Positions 17,579 through 25,502 of a stretch of DNA of 31,803 bases are shown here, one piece after another. Numbering within the stretch: the first letter of the stretch is position 1; each line of letters begins with the position of its first letter. The stretch is from JBCDHN01 sp964351855 (GTDB taxonomy: Bacteria; Verrucomicrobiota; Verrucomicrobiia; Verrucomicrobiales; DEV007): contig CAYGQD010000067.1 of NCBI GenBank assembly GCA_964351855.1, positions 1 to 31,803 of the forward strand. Reading direction: 5' to 3'. The notes below the pieces were generated by a model. The model saw only the letters and a list, made by a program, of their open reading frames with translations. It made no database searches and was not told the origin of the DNA. The translations under genes and the position numbers were made by a program.

Positions 17579-18964
17579 CTACCGTTCTCGCCGCGCCCGG
17601 ATCTGGAGATCGATCGGGAGACCGGTCATGTCGAAGGCTTCGCGAACGGCGTTTTCGACGTAGCGCTCGTAGGTGCGGGTCATGAGGTCGGCGTGATTGA
17701 CGAAGAGGAGGAATTGGGGCGGCTCCATCGCGCGGAGACGGTCGCTGCGCTTGGTGGTGACGTAGAGCAGGTTCAGGCGGCGATTCTTCCGTGCCGGGGG
17801 TGGGTTTTTCGCGATCGCTTGCTTGAGAACGCGGTTGAGCTCGCCGGTGCCGATGTGGGCGTTGGCGGCGCGGTAAACTTGCTCGATGCCACCGAAAATC
17901 TTGTTGAGGTATTGGCCTTTGAGAGCGGAGACGATCACGAGCGGGGCGTAGTGGAGGAAAAAAAGCTCGGTGCGGACGTGCTCCTGCAGTTCTTCGATCC
18001 GAGCACGCTTTGCCCCGTCCGGATGGTAGAGGTCGAACTTGTTGAGGATGATGATACAGGGCTTGTTGTCGTCCAGAATCTTCCGCGCGATCTTGCGATC
18101 CATCGCGCTGACGCCGACAGAGCAGTCGATCACGAGGAGGCAAAGATCGGCGCGCCGGATGCTGCGTTCACTGCGCATCGTGCTGAAGACTTCCACGGAA
18201 CTGTCTTGCTTCGTCCGCTTCCGGATCCCGGCGGTATCGATGAGGTTGTAGCGATTGCCTCCCCGCTCGTAAGGGATATCGACGGCATCGCGTGTGGTGC
18301 CAGCGACGTCGCTGACGATGGTGCGCTCGTCGTCGAGGATCGCGTTGATCAGGCTGGATTTGCCGACATTGGGCCGGCCGACGATCGCAATCGAGGCGGG
18401 CGGAAGCTTGAGCTTGGTTTCCTCGCCGGGCTCTTCGCTCGCTCCGAATTTCTCCAGCAATCGGTCGCCGATGTGATGGAGCAGCGTTTCGAAGTTGCGA
18501 CCGTGCTCCGCGCTGATCGCGAACACATGCTCGAAACCGAGCCGAGCGAAATCCGCGACGGAGTTTTCGTGCTGATCGACGTCCACCTTGTTCACCGCCA
18601 AGACCACCTCCACATTGGCTTTCCGGAGGACGCTGGCCAAGTCTTCGTCAATCCCATGAATCCCACTCTGACCATCGACGACAAAGAGGATGAGGTCGGC
18701 GGAATGGATCGCAATATCCGCTTCGGCGCGCACTTGCTCGCCAAACCCATCGTCGAGAGTGGCCCCGATTCCGCCGGTATCGATCACCTCAAAGGGCCTT
18801 GGCCCGCGATCACATTCTGCGGAGATTCGGTCGCGGGTGACGCCCGGCTCATCATGAACAATCGCGATGCGTCGCCCGGCAAAGCGATTAAAAATGGCCG
18901 ATTTCCCGACATTGGGGCGTCCGACAATGGCAACCGTGGGCTTCTTTAAGGGCGTAGCAGACAT
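17579..18964 (-). CDS. der: Ribosome biogenesis GTPase Der (EngA)
   Basis: A 461-residue double-GTPase that assists 50S subunit assembly. The first G domain has GRPNVGKS (15-22), DTGGI (62-66) and NKVD (125-128). The second has GRPNVGKSS (196-204), DTAGI (243-247) and a later NKFD. A C-terminal KH-like domain of about 110 residues follows and ends NAVREAFDMTGLPIDLQIRARRER, typical of Der. I chose the ATG at 18962-18964 (MSATPLKKPTVAIVGRP). The frame runs to 19009, but those 15 residues do not match the family's short N-terminus. Length and motifs are normal. It is divergent from the bcp-like gene, sharing a 76-nt intergenic region. Confidence 0.97.
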   Translation of the reverse strand: MSATPLKKPTVAIVGRPNVGKSAIFNRFAGRRIAIVHDEPGVTRDRISAECDRGPRPFEVIDTGGIGATLDDGFGEQVRAEADIAIHSADLILFVVDGQSGIHGIDEDLASVLRKANVEVVLAVNKVDVDQHENSVADFARLGFEHVFAISAEHGRNFETLLHHIGDRLLEKFGASEEPGEETKLKLPPASIAIVGRPNVGKSSLINAILDDERTIVSDVAGTTRDAVDIPYERGGNRYNLIDTAGIRKRTKQDSSVEVFSTMRSERSIRRADLCLLVIDCSVGVSAMDRKIARKILDDNKPCIIILNKFDLYHPDGAKRARIEELQEHVRTELFFLHYAPLVIVSALKGQYLNKIFGGIEQVYRAANAHIGTGELNRVLKQAIAKNPPPARKNRRLNLLYVTTKRSDRLRAMEPPQFLLFVNHADLMTRTYERYVENAVREAFDMTGLPIDLQIRARRER

Positions 18965-19040
18965 GAGAAAAATGGAAGACGTTGCGGACTTGCGTGGAAC
19001 CCAGACCAACGCAGGTTTCTGTCAAAATACAACCTGCATC

Positions 19041-19517
19041 ATGTCCGAGAAACCTAACGTCGGTGATTCCGCCCCCTCCTTTACCGCCCAAGTCACCGGA
19101 GGCGACTACGGGGAAGAGGCCACGCTGAACCTGAGCGACCTGGCCGGGGAGACCGTGGTGCTCTACTTTTACCCGAAGGATCACACCCCGGGCTGCACGA
19201 TCCAGGCCTGCGATTTGCGCGATCACTGGGACACGATTTCCGCCAAGGCCAAGGTCTTCGGCATCAGCACGGACAGCCTCAAGAGCCACCAGAAGTTCGC
19301 CGAACGCAAAAAGCTGCCCTTCCCGCTGATCAGCGATACCGACCGGGAAATCGTGAAGGCGTATGGCGTCTGGAAGGAGAAAAGCTTGATGGGCAAGCTC
19401 GGGCTGGGGACGGAGCGAACCACCTTCGTGATTGGTCCCGACCAGAAAATCAAAGCCGTCCTGGAAAAGGTGAGCCCTTCCAAACATGTTTCCCTGATCC
19501 TGGACACGGTGAAATGA
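19041..19517 (+). CDS. bcp: Thiol peroxidase of the Bcp/PrxQ type (peroxiredoxin)
   Basis: A 158-residue thioredoxin-dependent peroxiredoxin. The peroxidatic Cys is C52 in DHTPGCTIQAC, and the resolving Cys C57 lies five residues on, the usual atypical 2-Cys Bcp arrangement. VLYFYPKD, VFGISTDSLKSHQKF and FPLISDTDREIVKAYGVW are family hallmarks. The frame is open from 18867, but the ATG at 19041 gives the normal N-terminus (MSEKPNVGDSAPSF). It reduces hydrogen peroxide and organic peroxides in the cytoplasm. An intrinsic terminator lies 13 nt past the stop, so it is probably transcribed alone. Confidence 0.95.
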   Translation: MSEKPNVGDSAPSFTAQVTGGDYGEEATLNLSDLAGETVVLYFYPKDHTPGCTIQACDLRDHWDTISAKAKVFGISTDSLKSHQKFAERKKLPFPLISDTDREIVKAYGVWKEKSLMGKLGLGTERTTFVIGPDQKIKAVLEKVSPSKHVSLILDTVK

Positions 19518-19530
19518 GAAGCCAATCCGG

Positions 19531-19555
19531 AGCCCGGAAAAGCGGGCTGTTTTTT
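19531..19555 (+). terminator. Rho-independent terminator after bcp
   Basis: The stem AGCCCG (19531-19536) pairs with CGGGCT (19543-19548) around the loop GAAAAG. A G then a run of six T at 19550-19555 follows. It is correctly placed and oriented just after the bcp stop codon. Confidence 0.8.
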
Positions 19556-19614
19556 GTTGGGGGAGCCGGGAAAAGCATGATTGTTTCCAGCCCTTCAGCC
19601 TGATTCGAAGATCC

Positions 19615-20262
19615 ATGAACTTTCGACCGCAACCTCCACTTCTTCGCCTGCCCATCGTCCTGGGCCTTGCCCTGGCGGGCTACATTGTCTTCGTCCGCCT
19701 GCTTCCCTACGTGGTCGAGGCGGCGGGAATGAGCATCGATCCCAACTTTGGCGCTTATCCGTGGAACTTCTCTCCGGTGATGGCGATTTGCCTCTTCGGC
19801 GGGAGTCGCTTTTTCCGGCATCGCGGAGCTTGGCTGGTATCCTTTGGCGGGATGCTGGTTTCGGATTTGGCGATTCTGGCGCTGAAGGGACCGGCGTTCG
19901 CCTTTTCCTGGATCACCCCGGCGGTTTACTTGAGTTTTGCCCTTGGCATCTGGATCGGTCATCGGATGAGACGGGAGTCGCGACCGGGTAAGCTGCTGGC
20001 CGGTGCGGGGATCGCGGAGATCACCTTTTTCCTGGTGACGAACTTCTTCGTCTGGCTGGTCTTCCACCATCAGCCGCCGATGTATTACACGCTGGATCTG
20101 GCGGGACTGGGCCGCTGTTACCTGAACGCGGTTCCCTTCTTCGGGAGGTCGCTCGCGGCGACGCTGTTCTACGGCGGACTCCTCTTCGGCACCTGGGCCT
20201 GGATCTCCTCCCGAGCCGGAGCGCGCACCAAGCAGAACGACTGGATGGTGGTGGAGCGATGA
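19615..20262 (+). CDS. DUF6580-like integral membrane protein
   Basis: A 215-residue hydrophobic protein with about five or six membrane segments: 11-31, 50-70, 75-95, 100-118, 128-150 and 180-200. The segment NFSPVMAICLFGGSRF is a signature of DUF6580, a family of unknown function whose size and layout recall the S components of ECF-type vitamin transporters. The stop codon overlaps the ATG of the BtuF-like gene (ATGA, 20259-20262), so the two are translationally coupled. That supports a shared function, possibly cobalamin or another corrinoid; this is inference. Confidence 0.75.
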   Translation: MNFRPQPPLLRLPIVLGLALAGYIVFVRLLPYVVEAAGMSIDPNFGAYPWNFSPVMAICLFGGSRFFRHRGAWLVSFGGMLVSDLAILALKGPAFAFSWITPAVYLSFALGIWIGHRMRRESRPGKLLAGAGIAEITFFLVTNFFVWLVFHHQPPMYYTLDLAGLGRCYLNAVPFFGRSLAATLFYGGLLFGTWAWISSRAGARTKQNDWMVVER

Positions 20263-21170
20263 ACCGCATAGTTTCGTTGATCGCCAGCTCGACGGAGATC
20301 GTCTGTCGGCTGGGCTTGCGCGACGAACTGGTGGGCGTCTCCCACGAGTGCGATTTTCCGGCTGACGTGGCGGAGTTGGCGGTTTGCTCGAAGCCACGAA
20401 TCGACGTCAACGGATCGAGTCGCGAAATCGATGATCGAGTCAAGGGTGCCCTGAAAGAAGCGCTTTCCGTTTACGAAGTGCGGCGCGATGTCCTGGAGAA
20501 ATTGCAGCCGACCATGATCATCACTCAGACGCAATGCGACGTCTGCGCGGTGCATCTGACCGACGTGGAAGCGGCCGTCGGCGATTGGCTGGGATCACAG
20601 CCGAAGATCGTCTCCCTGGAGCCGAACGAGTTGAGCGACGTTTGGGCGGATATCCAACGGGTCGCGGACGCAGCGGGAGTGGCGACGCGCGGTCACGAGC
20701 TGGTGGCAGAGCTGAAAGCCGGGATCGAAGACATCCGTCGACAAACCGAACGGCTCCAACGCCCGACCGTCGCTTGCATCGAATGGATCGAACCGCTGAT
20801 GGCGGCGGGAAACTGGATCCCAGAGTTGGTCGACATCGCCGGCGGACGCAGCCTCTTTGGGGAAGCGGGGAAGCACTCTCCCTGGATGACCAATGAGGAG
20901 TTGGTTGCCGCGGATCCGGACGTGATCGTGACGATGCCCTGTGGTTTCGACATTCCCCGAACACAGAAAGAACAGCATCTCCTCACGGGCCTTCCCGGCT
21001 GGGAAAACCTGGAAGCGGTGCGGGAAGGGCGAACCTTTGTCACCGATGGCAACGCCTATTTCAATCGCCCTGGACCACGCCTGCTGGAATCCGCCCAGAT
21101 TCTGGCTGAGTTGCTTCATCCGGAGGAGTTCTCCGCGCAGTTCGAAGGAACCGGCTGGGTCCGGCTTTAG
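20259..21170 (+). CDS. BtuF-like cobalamin-binding protein without a signal peptide
   Basis: A 303-residue protein of the periplasmic-binding-protein class III fold (BtuF/FhuD/FecB). Recognisable parts are RIVSLIASSTEIVCRLGLRDELVGVSHECDFP at the N-terminus, LQPTMIITQTQCDVCAV, and GGRSLFGEAGKHSPWMTNEELVAADPDVIV. Members of this family usually carry a signal peptide or lipobox. Here the protein starts directly with MNRIVSLIASS, which is the first strand of the domain, so it appears cytoplasmic. Such leaderless forms are known in several phyla. It overlaps the DUF6580 gene by 4 nt. No BtuC/BtuD genes are adjacent. The corrinoid ligand is inferred from the family. Confidence 0.85.
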   Translation: MNRIVSLIASSTEIVCRLGLRDELVGVSHECDFPADVAELAVCSKPRIDVNGSSREIDDRVKGALKEALSVYEVRRDVLEKLQPTMIITQTQCDVCAVHLTDVEAAVGDWLGSQPKIVSLEPNELSDVWADIQRVADAAGVATRGHELVAELKAGIEDIRRQTERLQRPTVACIEWIEPLMAAGNWIPELVDIAGGRSLFGEAGKHSPWMTNEELVAADPDVIVTMPCGFDIPRTQKEQHLLTGLPGWENLEAVREGRTFVTDGNAYFNRPGPRLLESAQILAELLHPEEFSAQFEGTGWVRL

Positions 21171-21201
21171 AACCGGGCGCGGTGAATCGCCACATTCGCC
21201 C

Positions 21202-22728
21202 TTATCGTTTCACCCCGGTCCGATCCGCCCACTCGCCCCAAGCCTTCGCCATCGCCGCGAGGCGCTCGGGATGTTCTGCGGCGAGATCCTGCGTTTCGGT
21301 GCGATCTTGAGCGAGGTCATAGAGTTCCCAAACCTTCGCTTTCTTATCCCAAGTGATCTTCCAATCTCCCTGACGCATCGCCCGCGTGCCGGACCAATTC
21401 CAGAAGAGCGCTTCATGGGTTTCACGATCTTCGGGGCGATTTTCAAAGATGGGGCGGAGGGATTTCCCTTCGACGGGAAGGAGCGGTTTGCCCTCGTGAG
21501 TTTCCGGATACGACGCGCCGCCGAGATCGAGAAAGGTGGGGAGGAAGTCGATGATGTGACCCACGAGATCACTGCGCGAACCCGCTTGAATTTGAGCGGG
21601 CCAGCGAACCACAAACGGCGTGGCGACACCGCCTTCGTGACAAGACGATTTGTAACGACGCAGCGGGGTGTTCTGCGCATAGGCCCAGCCGGGACCGACG
21701 TGGCTGTAGAACGGAGCGGGCCCGGGGACTTGCTCCGGATCATTTCCGCCCGGCGTTTCCGCACAGGAGCCGTTATCGCTCAGAAACATGATCAGGGTGT
21801 TGTCCGCGATCTCCAACTCATCGAGCAAATCGAGAACCCGGCCAATGTTTTGATCCATGTTATCGACCATCGCCGCATACGTTTCCATGCGGAGGTTCTG
21901 CCACGCTTCATCGATGTGTTTCGCCTCCTCCCACGGCTTGCGCGCCGGCTCCGGCTCGGTCAACGGCCAGGTTTCGGGATCAATCAGCCCCATCTCGATC
22001 TGGCGAGCCCGGCGTTGCTCGCGAAGCACGTCCCAGCCCTCCGCAAACTTCCCCTGGTACTTGGCGATGTCTTCCGGCTTGGCATGAAGCGGATAATGGG
22101 GAGCGGTGTAGGGCAAGTAATGGAGGAAGGGCTTTCCAGCGGCGACATTCTCTCGAATCGTGGCGATCGCGTGATCGGTAAAGGCGTCGGTCGTGAAGAA
22201 ATCATCCGGAAACTCGGTGATGAATTCCAGATTGTGGCCGAACTTTCTCGTCTTCCCGCCTTTGAACTTGGGGTCGGGTTGATTGGGGTTGAAGAAATTG
22301 CAACACCCGTCCCAGAGCCCGTAAGCCTCATCGAATCCCCGCTCAAATGGTCGCGTGCCCTCGCCGCTGCCATTGTGCCATTTCCCGCTCAGACCCGTGG
22401 CATAACCGGCAAGCCGCATCCCCTCCCCCAGGGTGATCATTTGGTCGGAGATCAGCTCGATCCCTCTCCCGCCGTTGCGCGGATAGAGCCCGGTGAGGAG
22501 GCTGGCCCGGGTCGTGGTGCACTTCGCGTTATTATAGAACTGAGTGAAGAGCATGCCCTCCGCCGCGATCCGGTCGATGTTCGGCGTCTGGATATGAACT
22601 GCCCCGTAGCAGCCAATGTCTGACCAGCCCATGTCATCAGCCATGATCAGGATGATGTTCGGGCGCGGGGCTGCCGAGGCGAGCGAAGCCGTCAGAACGG
22701 CGAACAGGAAGAGAAACGCGGAATGCAT
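21202..22728 (-). CDS. Sulfatase (arylsulfatase family), exported
   Basis: A 508-residue sulfatase. The ATG at 22726-22728 gives the signal peptide MHSAFLFLFAVLTASLASA. The frame extends upstream to 22947, but those 73 residues are basic and read through an intergenic repeat. The fold starts PNIILIMADDMGWSDIGCYG, with metal ligands D31 and D32. The sulfatase active-site motif is C70-T-T-T-R74 in KCTTTRASLLTGLYPR. C70 would be converted to formylglycine, but Thr replaces the usual Pro or Ala at the third place. FLSDNGSCAETPGG supplies further metal ligands, and the C-terminal segment (FWNWSGTRAMRQGDWKI) is typical. It is likely periplasmic and acts on sulfated polysaccharides, as in the many sulfatases of this group. 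No neighbouring glycoside hydrolase is seen. Confidence 0.93.
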   Translation of the reverse strand: MHSAFLFLFAVLTASLASAAPRPNIILIMADDMGWSDIGCYGAVHIQTPNIDRIAAEGMLFTQFYNNAKCTTTRASLLTGLYPRNGGRGIELISDQMITLGEGMRLAGYATGLSGKWHNGSGEGTRPFERGFDEAYGLWDGCCNFFNPNQPDPKFKGGKTRKFGHNLEFITEFPDDFFTTDAFTDHAIATIRENVAAGKPFLHYLPYTAPHYPLHAKPEDIAKYQGKFAEGWDVLREQRRARQIEMGLIDPETWPLTEPEPARKPWEEAKHIDEAWQNLRMETYAAMVDNMDQNIGRVLDLLDELEIADNTLIMFLSDNGSCAETPGGNDPEQVPGPAPFYSHVGPGWAYAQNTPLRRYKSSCHEGGVATPFVVRWPAQIQAGSRSDLVGHIIDFLPTFLDLGGASYPETHEGKPLLPVEGKSLRPIFENRPEDRETHEALFWNWSGTRAMRQGDWKITWDKKAKVWELYDLAQDRTETQDLAAEHPERLAAMAKAWGEWADRTGVKR

Positions 22729-22795
22729 CCTCCCTTCACGGGCACGAGCCACAAAGCTTACGCCTGTTTCGCACGAAAACCGCCTCTTGGAACGC

Positions 22796-22827
22796 AAAAC
22801 GGCACCGACGCGCAAACGCCGGTGCCG
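22796..22827 (-). terminator. Possible intrinsic terminator
   Basis: CGGCACCG at 22800-22807 pairs perfectly with CGGTGCCG at 22820-22827 around a 12-nt loop. On the minus strand the hairpin is followed by four T. It could end transcription from the barrel gene on the right and lies upstream of the sulfatase. The T run is short, so this is tentative. Confidence 0.4.
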
Positions 22828-22889
22828 GTGCCGCCGAATTATGCTCGTTCGAAATGCTTGGTGAGGGCTCGGCGCTCGAAACATGGGAA

Positions 22890-22983
22890 CACGAATGCGC
22901 TTCGCTTCCACGAATTTTAGGAATGGGCGCGAATCGCGATCTCCCAATTCGTGAAATTCATTCCCATTCGTGTATCATTCGTG
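22890..22983. repeat. Intergenic ATTCGTG inverted-repeat element
   Basis: CACGAAT occurs at 22890-22896 and 22909-22915. Its reverse complement ATTCGTG occurs at 22947-22953, 22966-22972 and 22977-22983. The first two copies on each side are spaced 19 nt apart, giving a symmetrical imperfect inverted repeat between the sulfatase start and the end of the barrel gene. It may be a REP-like or MITE-like element. No transposase is nearby and I see no target-site duplication. Confidence 0.55.
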
Positions 22984-23010
22984 TCCAAATTCAGATCTAA
23001 CAAAGTAGAA

Positions 23011-24117
23011 TTAGAACCGCCACTTCAAACCGGCAGAATAAATCCAGTCGTTCCCGATCTGGACGCCGTTCAGGTCTTGAACCAGAGGCTTCTTCGCCGC
23101 GATCTCAAAGAAGCGCTGCTCGGTCAATAGAATCTGAGCGGTGAGCGACGCATCGAGCCGGGTGCCCCCGTAGTTCTGTGGCTCGGCCACCGGGGCGATT
23201 CCCAGCGCCACCTCCGGATCCATCCCCTGAATGTCGCTCCAGTGCAGCAGACCCACTTCCGGGCGGAGCCGGAACCACTCGCAGAACTTGTAGGCAAACC
23301 AGGCATCCACCTCCACCTTGTTCCCCAAGGTGTATTCGCGATCATTTTCGCCCAGCCGAACCACTCCGGAAAGATCCAGTCCACCGTCACCACGCTGCCC
23401 GAAGGCCCGGGCAATCCCGACCGACGGCTTCAGGTCAAAGGTTCCCGAGCCCAGTTGCATCGCATAAGGAAGCTGGGTGTTCTTCCCGCGAGGCGTGTCC
23501 CCTTTCGCTTCGATCGTCCCCGTGGGAATCCCCAGGCCTAAACCCGCGTAAATATAATTCCCGTTCTCCAGGTGAAAGCTGCGCAGAACCTGGGCATTGA
23601 CATCGCCAATCCCTTCGGACGCGAGGACGAAGGGATCGCCGCCACGCCGAATGTGGTAAGTATCCTGGTAGAGATGAGGGACCGTCACCTGGAAGGCCCA
23701 GTTCTCATTGGCGATGAAGCCAATCGAAAAGAGATGCGCTTCCTGGGTAATCTCCGTTGGCACCACCGGGAACAGGGCTAAGACTTCCAGGTCAGAAAGA
23801 GAGTCCGTTCCCGAGTGATAACCCTGAGAGAGCACGTGACGGTATTGATAACCGAAGGTGAACTTTCCGTTCGGACTCATCGTAAAGATGGAATTCGGTT
23901 TCCCGACGTCCTCCATCGACAGTTCGCCGGAATCGGTCACGGTGACTTGGAGAAGTTGGCTCAGATCCATACTGGCCAGATCCGCCGTGGGAGGCTCAGC
24001 CAGTGCCGGAAGAGAGAGGCCACAAATCGCTAAGCCCAGAACAGTCCGGAGCCCACCGGACCAAAGAAGCAGTTTGGTTTTCAAAGTTTCGCAGGTGTTG
24101 TTGTGTGTGTGTTTCAA
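23011..24117 (-). CDS. Small outer-membrane beta-barrel protein with TonB-plug-like N-terminal motif
   Basis: A 368-residue protein. No ATG precedes the signal peptide, so the start is a TTG: 24115-24117, or another TTG at 24082-24084. The signal peptide spans TKLLLWSGGLRTVLGLAICG to LPALAEPP. Just after it comes DLASMDLSQLLQVTVTDSG, which resembles the motif found before the plug in many TonB-dependent receptors. The rest is alternating beta strands (FTFGYQYRHV, YIYAGLGLGIPTG, DAWFAYKFCEWFRLRPEVGLLHW) and ends GLKWRF with a terminal Phe, as in outer-membrane barrels. It is too short for a TonB receptor (600 or more residues), so it is better described as a transporter-like or MetA-like barrel of unknown substrate. 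It is divergent from the YfiR-like gene. Confidence 0.78.
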   Translation of the reverse strand: MKHTHNNTCETLKTKLLLWSGGLRTVLGLAICGLSLPALAEPPTADLASMDLSQLLQVTVTDSGELSMEDVGKPNSIFTMSPNGKFTFGYQYRHVLSQGYHSGTDSLSDLEVLALFPVVPTEITQEAHLFSIGFIANENWAFQVTVPHLYQDTYHIRRGGDPFVLASEGIGDVNAQVLRSFHLENGNYIYAGLGLGIPTGTIEAKGDTPRGKNTQLPYAMQLGSGTFDLKPSVGIARAFGQRGDGGLDLSGVVRLGENDREYTLGNKVEVDAWFAYKFCEWFRLRPEVGLLHWSDIQGMDPEVALGIAPVAEPQNYGGTRLDASLTAQILLTEQRFFEIAAKKPLVQDLNGVQIGNDWIYSAGLKWRF

Positions 24118-24353
24118 CGCAACTTTGAAGAGAAACCGCCCTGCAATGCAATGATAATATCGGTAAGTTTTTAAAAATTCGCAAAACCACGAAGGTTTTG
24201 ATGGCGTTTTTTGAGAATTGTCGGCATTCTCCGAGGACTCATGGTTGGTTTCTCACCGAATCAATTCATGACCTGCGGACGTCTTACGGGTGGTTCTTCC
24301 TGCGAAAAGGAAGCTTCTCCCACCGGCTAGCCGTAGGAAGAGACCCTGAATTC

Positions 24354-24923
24354 ATGGTTCACTCCACCCCAGCCTCCTTCGTCCAGCGCCGCAGAATCAC
24401 TTCTGCAGGCAGGGTATTTTTCCTGGTGACCCTCCTCAGTTCATTCAGCGCCGCCATGGGGGCGGATCGCTATGACCTCGCCGCGCGAATCACCTACTCC
24501 ATCGCCAAATTCTCCGATTGGCCGCCGGAAGTCGGGAAAGACGGCACCTTTGAAGTCGGCGTCTTCGGCAGCAACAGCGCCCGCGCCTTCTCCGTCATGG
24601 ATGGCGAAAAGCTCAAGAACGGTCGGATTCGTGTCGTCAATCTAACCCCCAGCTCCTCCTCCGGAGAACTGCGCCGCTGCGGCATCATCTTCACCTCCGA
24701 AGTCGCGGACCTCAGAAGAGTCGCCAAAGCCACCAGCGCCGCCCCCGTCCTCCTCGTCCACCTCGGCCTCAACCGAAAACCCGTCGGCAATGACGTCTGC
24801 GTCTGCCTCTTTGAAGCCAACAGCAAGATGCAATTCGACGTTTACCTCGGCTCGATGCGAAGCCGGAACCTGGAAATGGACTCGAGCGTTCTGAAGTTGG
24901 CCGACACCGTGCACCGGCGCTAG
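24354..24923 (+). CDS. YfiR family (DUF4154) periplasmic protein
   Basis: A 189-residue protein from the ATG at 24354; the frame is open from 24198, but only the inner start precedes the signal segment (RRRITSAGRVFFLVTLLSSF, cleavage near AMGA). The mature part begins LAARITYSIAKFSDWPPEV, the conserved start of DUF4154, and continues with VGVFGSN, CGIIFTSEV and an LxLNRKPVGNDVCVCLFE-like segment. YfiR of Pseudomonas is a periplasmic repressor of the diguanylate cyclase YfiN. No cyclase gene is adjacent here, so a c-di-GMP role is only a family-based guess. Its divergent partner is the barrel gene, with a 236-nt gap that must hold both promoters; I could not assign them with confidence. Confidence 0.8.
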   Translation: MVHSTPASFVQRRRITSAGRVFFLVTLLSSFSAAMGADRYDLAARITYSIAKFSDWPPEVGKDGTFEVGVFGSNSARAFSVMDGEKLKNGRIRVVNLTPSSSSGELRRCGIIFTSEVADLRRVAKATSAAPVLLVHLGLNRKPVGNDVCVCLFEANSKMQFDVYLGSMRSRNLEMDSSVLKLADTVHRR

Positions 24924-25024
24924 TGGACCTCCAGTTCCGAAGGATCCCCTCTCGGGAAAGGCATCTGCCCGCAGTGAGCGTGCGGTGAGCGCCACTGGCC
25001 ACCACTACTAACCAAACAAACCAC

Positions 25025-25440
25025 TTACTCTGCTTTTGCGCCGGTCTTCTTCCCGGCAACGGAGGGGAGCTGCCCGCCCTCGAAAGGCGTCTCATACTTC
25101 AAATGATCGAGGCCGAGGGCCCAGGCGATGGTGGCACCGAAATCCTGATTCGAGACCTGCACATCTTTCGGACGATTTCCTCCTGCATCGGTTTCTCCAT
25201 AAATCGCCCCGCCGACCGCTCCGCCTCCAGCAAGGAGGCAGGTACAACCGAAAGGATGATGATTCCGCCCCGCATTCTCATCGATGAACGGGGATCGGCC
25301 GAACTCCGTCGCCAAGACCACCAAGGTGCGTTCCAACTGACCAGAAACACGGAAATTTTCGAGCAACGCGGACCGATCCTTGTTTTCCTTGATGAAATCC
25401 AGGAGTCCATCGGTAATGGTGTCATATCTGAAGCGCTCCT
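25025..25440 (-). pseudogene. DUF1501 remnant (C-terminal third only)
   Basis: The homologous stretch begins near RYDTITDGLLDF and covers only the last 140 or so residues of a DUF1501 protein: LERTLVVLATEFGRSP, then GRNHHP, CTCLLAGGG and a C-terminal DFGATIAWALGLD. Full-length members have about 430-490 residues with a Tat leader, as in the two copies at 3830-5212 and 5223-6686. The open frame runs up to a TTG at 25573, overlapping the 3' end of the cytochrome gene, but that extension shows no clear DUF1501 similarity and no ATG exists. Either a deletion removed the front or the front was replaced by the cytochrome gene's end. Expression is unknown. Confidence 0.7.
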
Positions 25441-25502
25441 CTACCCGGCAACTTCTTGGGACATTCGCGCGGTGAGCAAGCCGTGTCAAAACGTGATTAG
25501 CC

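Noticed and set aside
17693..18949. A 418-residue frame on the plus strand inside der
   Set aside because: It is the antisense of a clear Der GTPase, with Asp/Val/Gly-rich shadow composition and no motif.
20941..22623. A 560-residue frame on the plus strand opposite the sulfatase
   Set aside because: It overlaps the end of the BtuF-like gene in another frame and is antisense to the sulfatase; no domain seen.
24098..24113. GT-rich tract near the start of the barrel gene
   Set aside because: Only a few GT units within the coding start; too short to call a phase-variable repeat.
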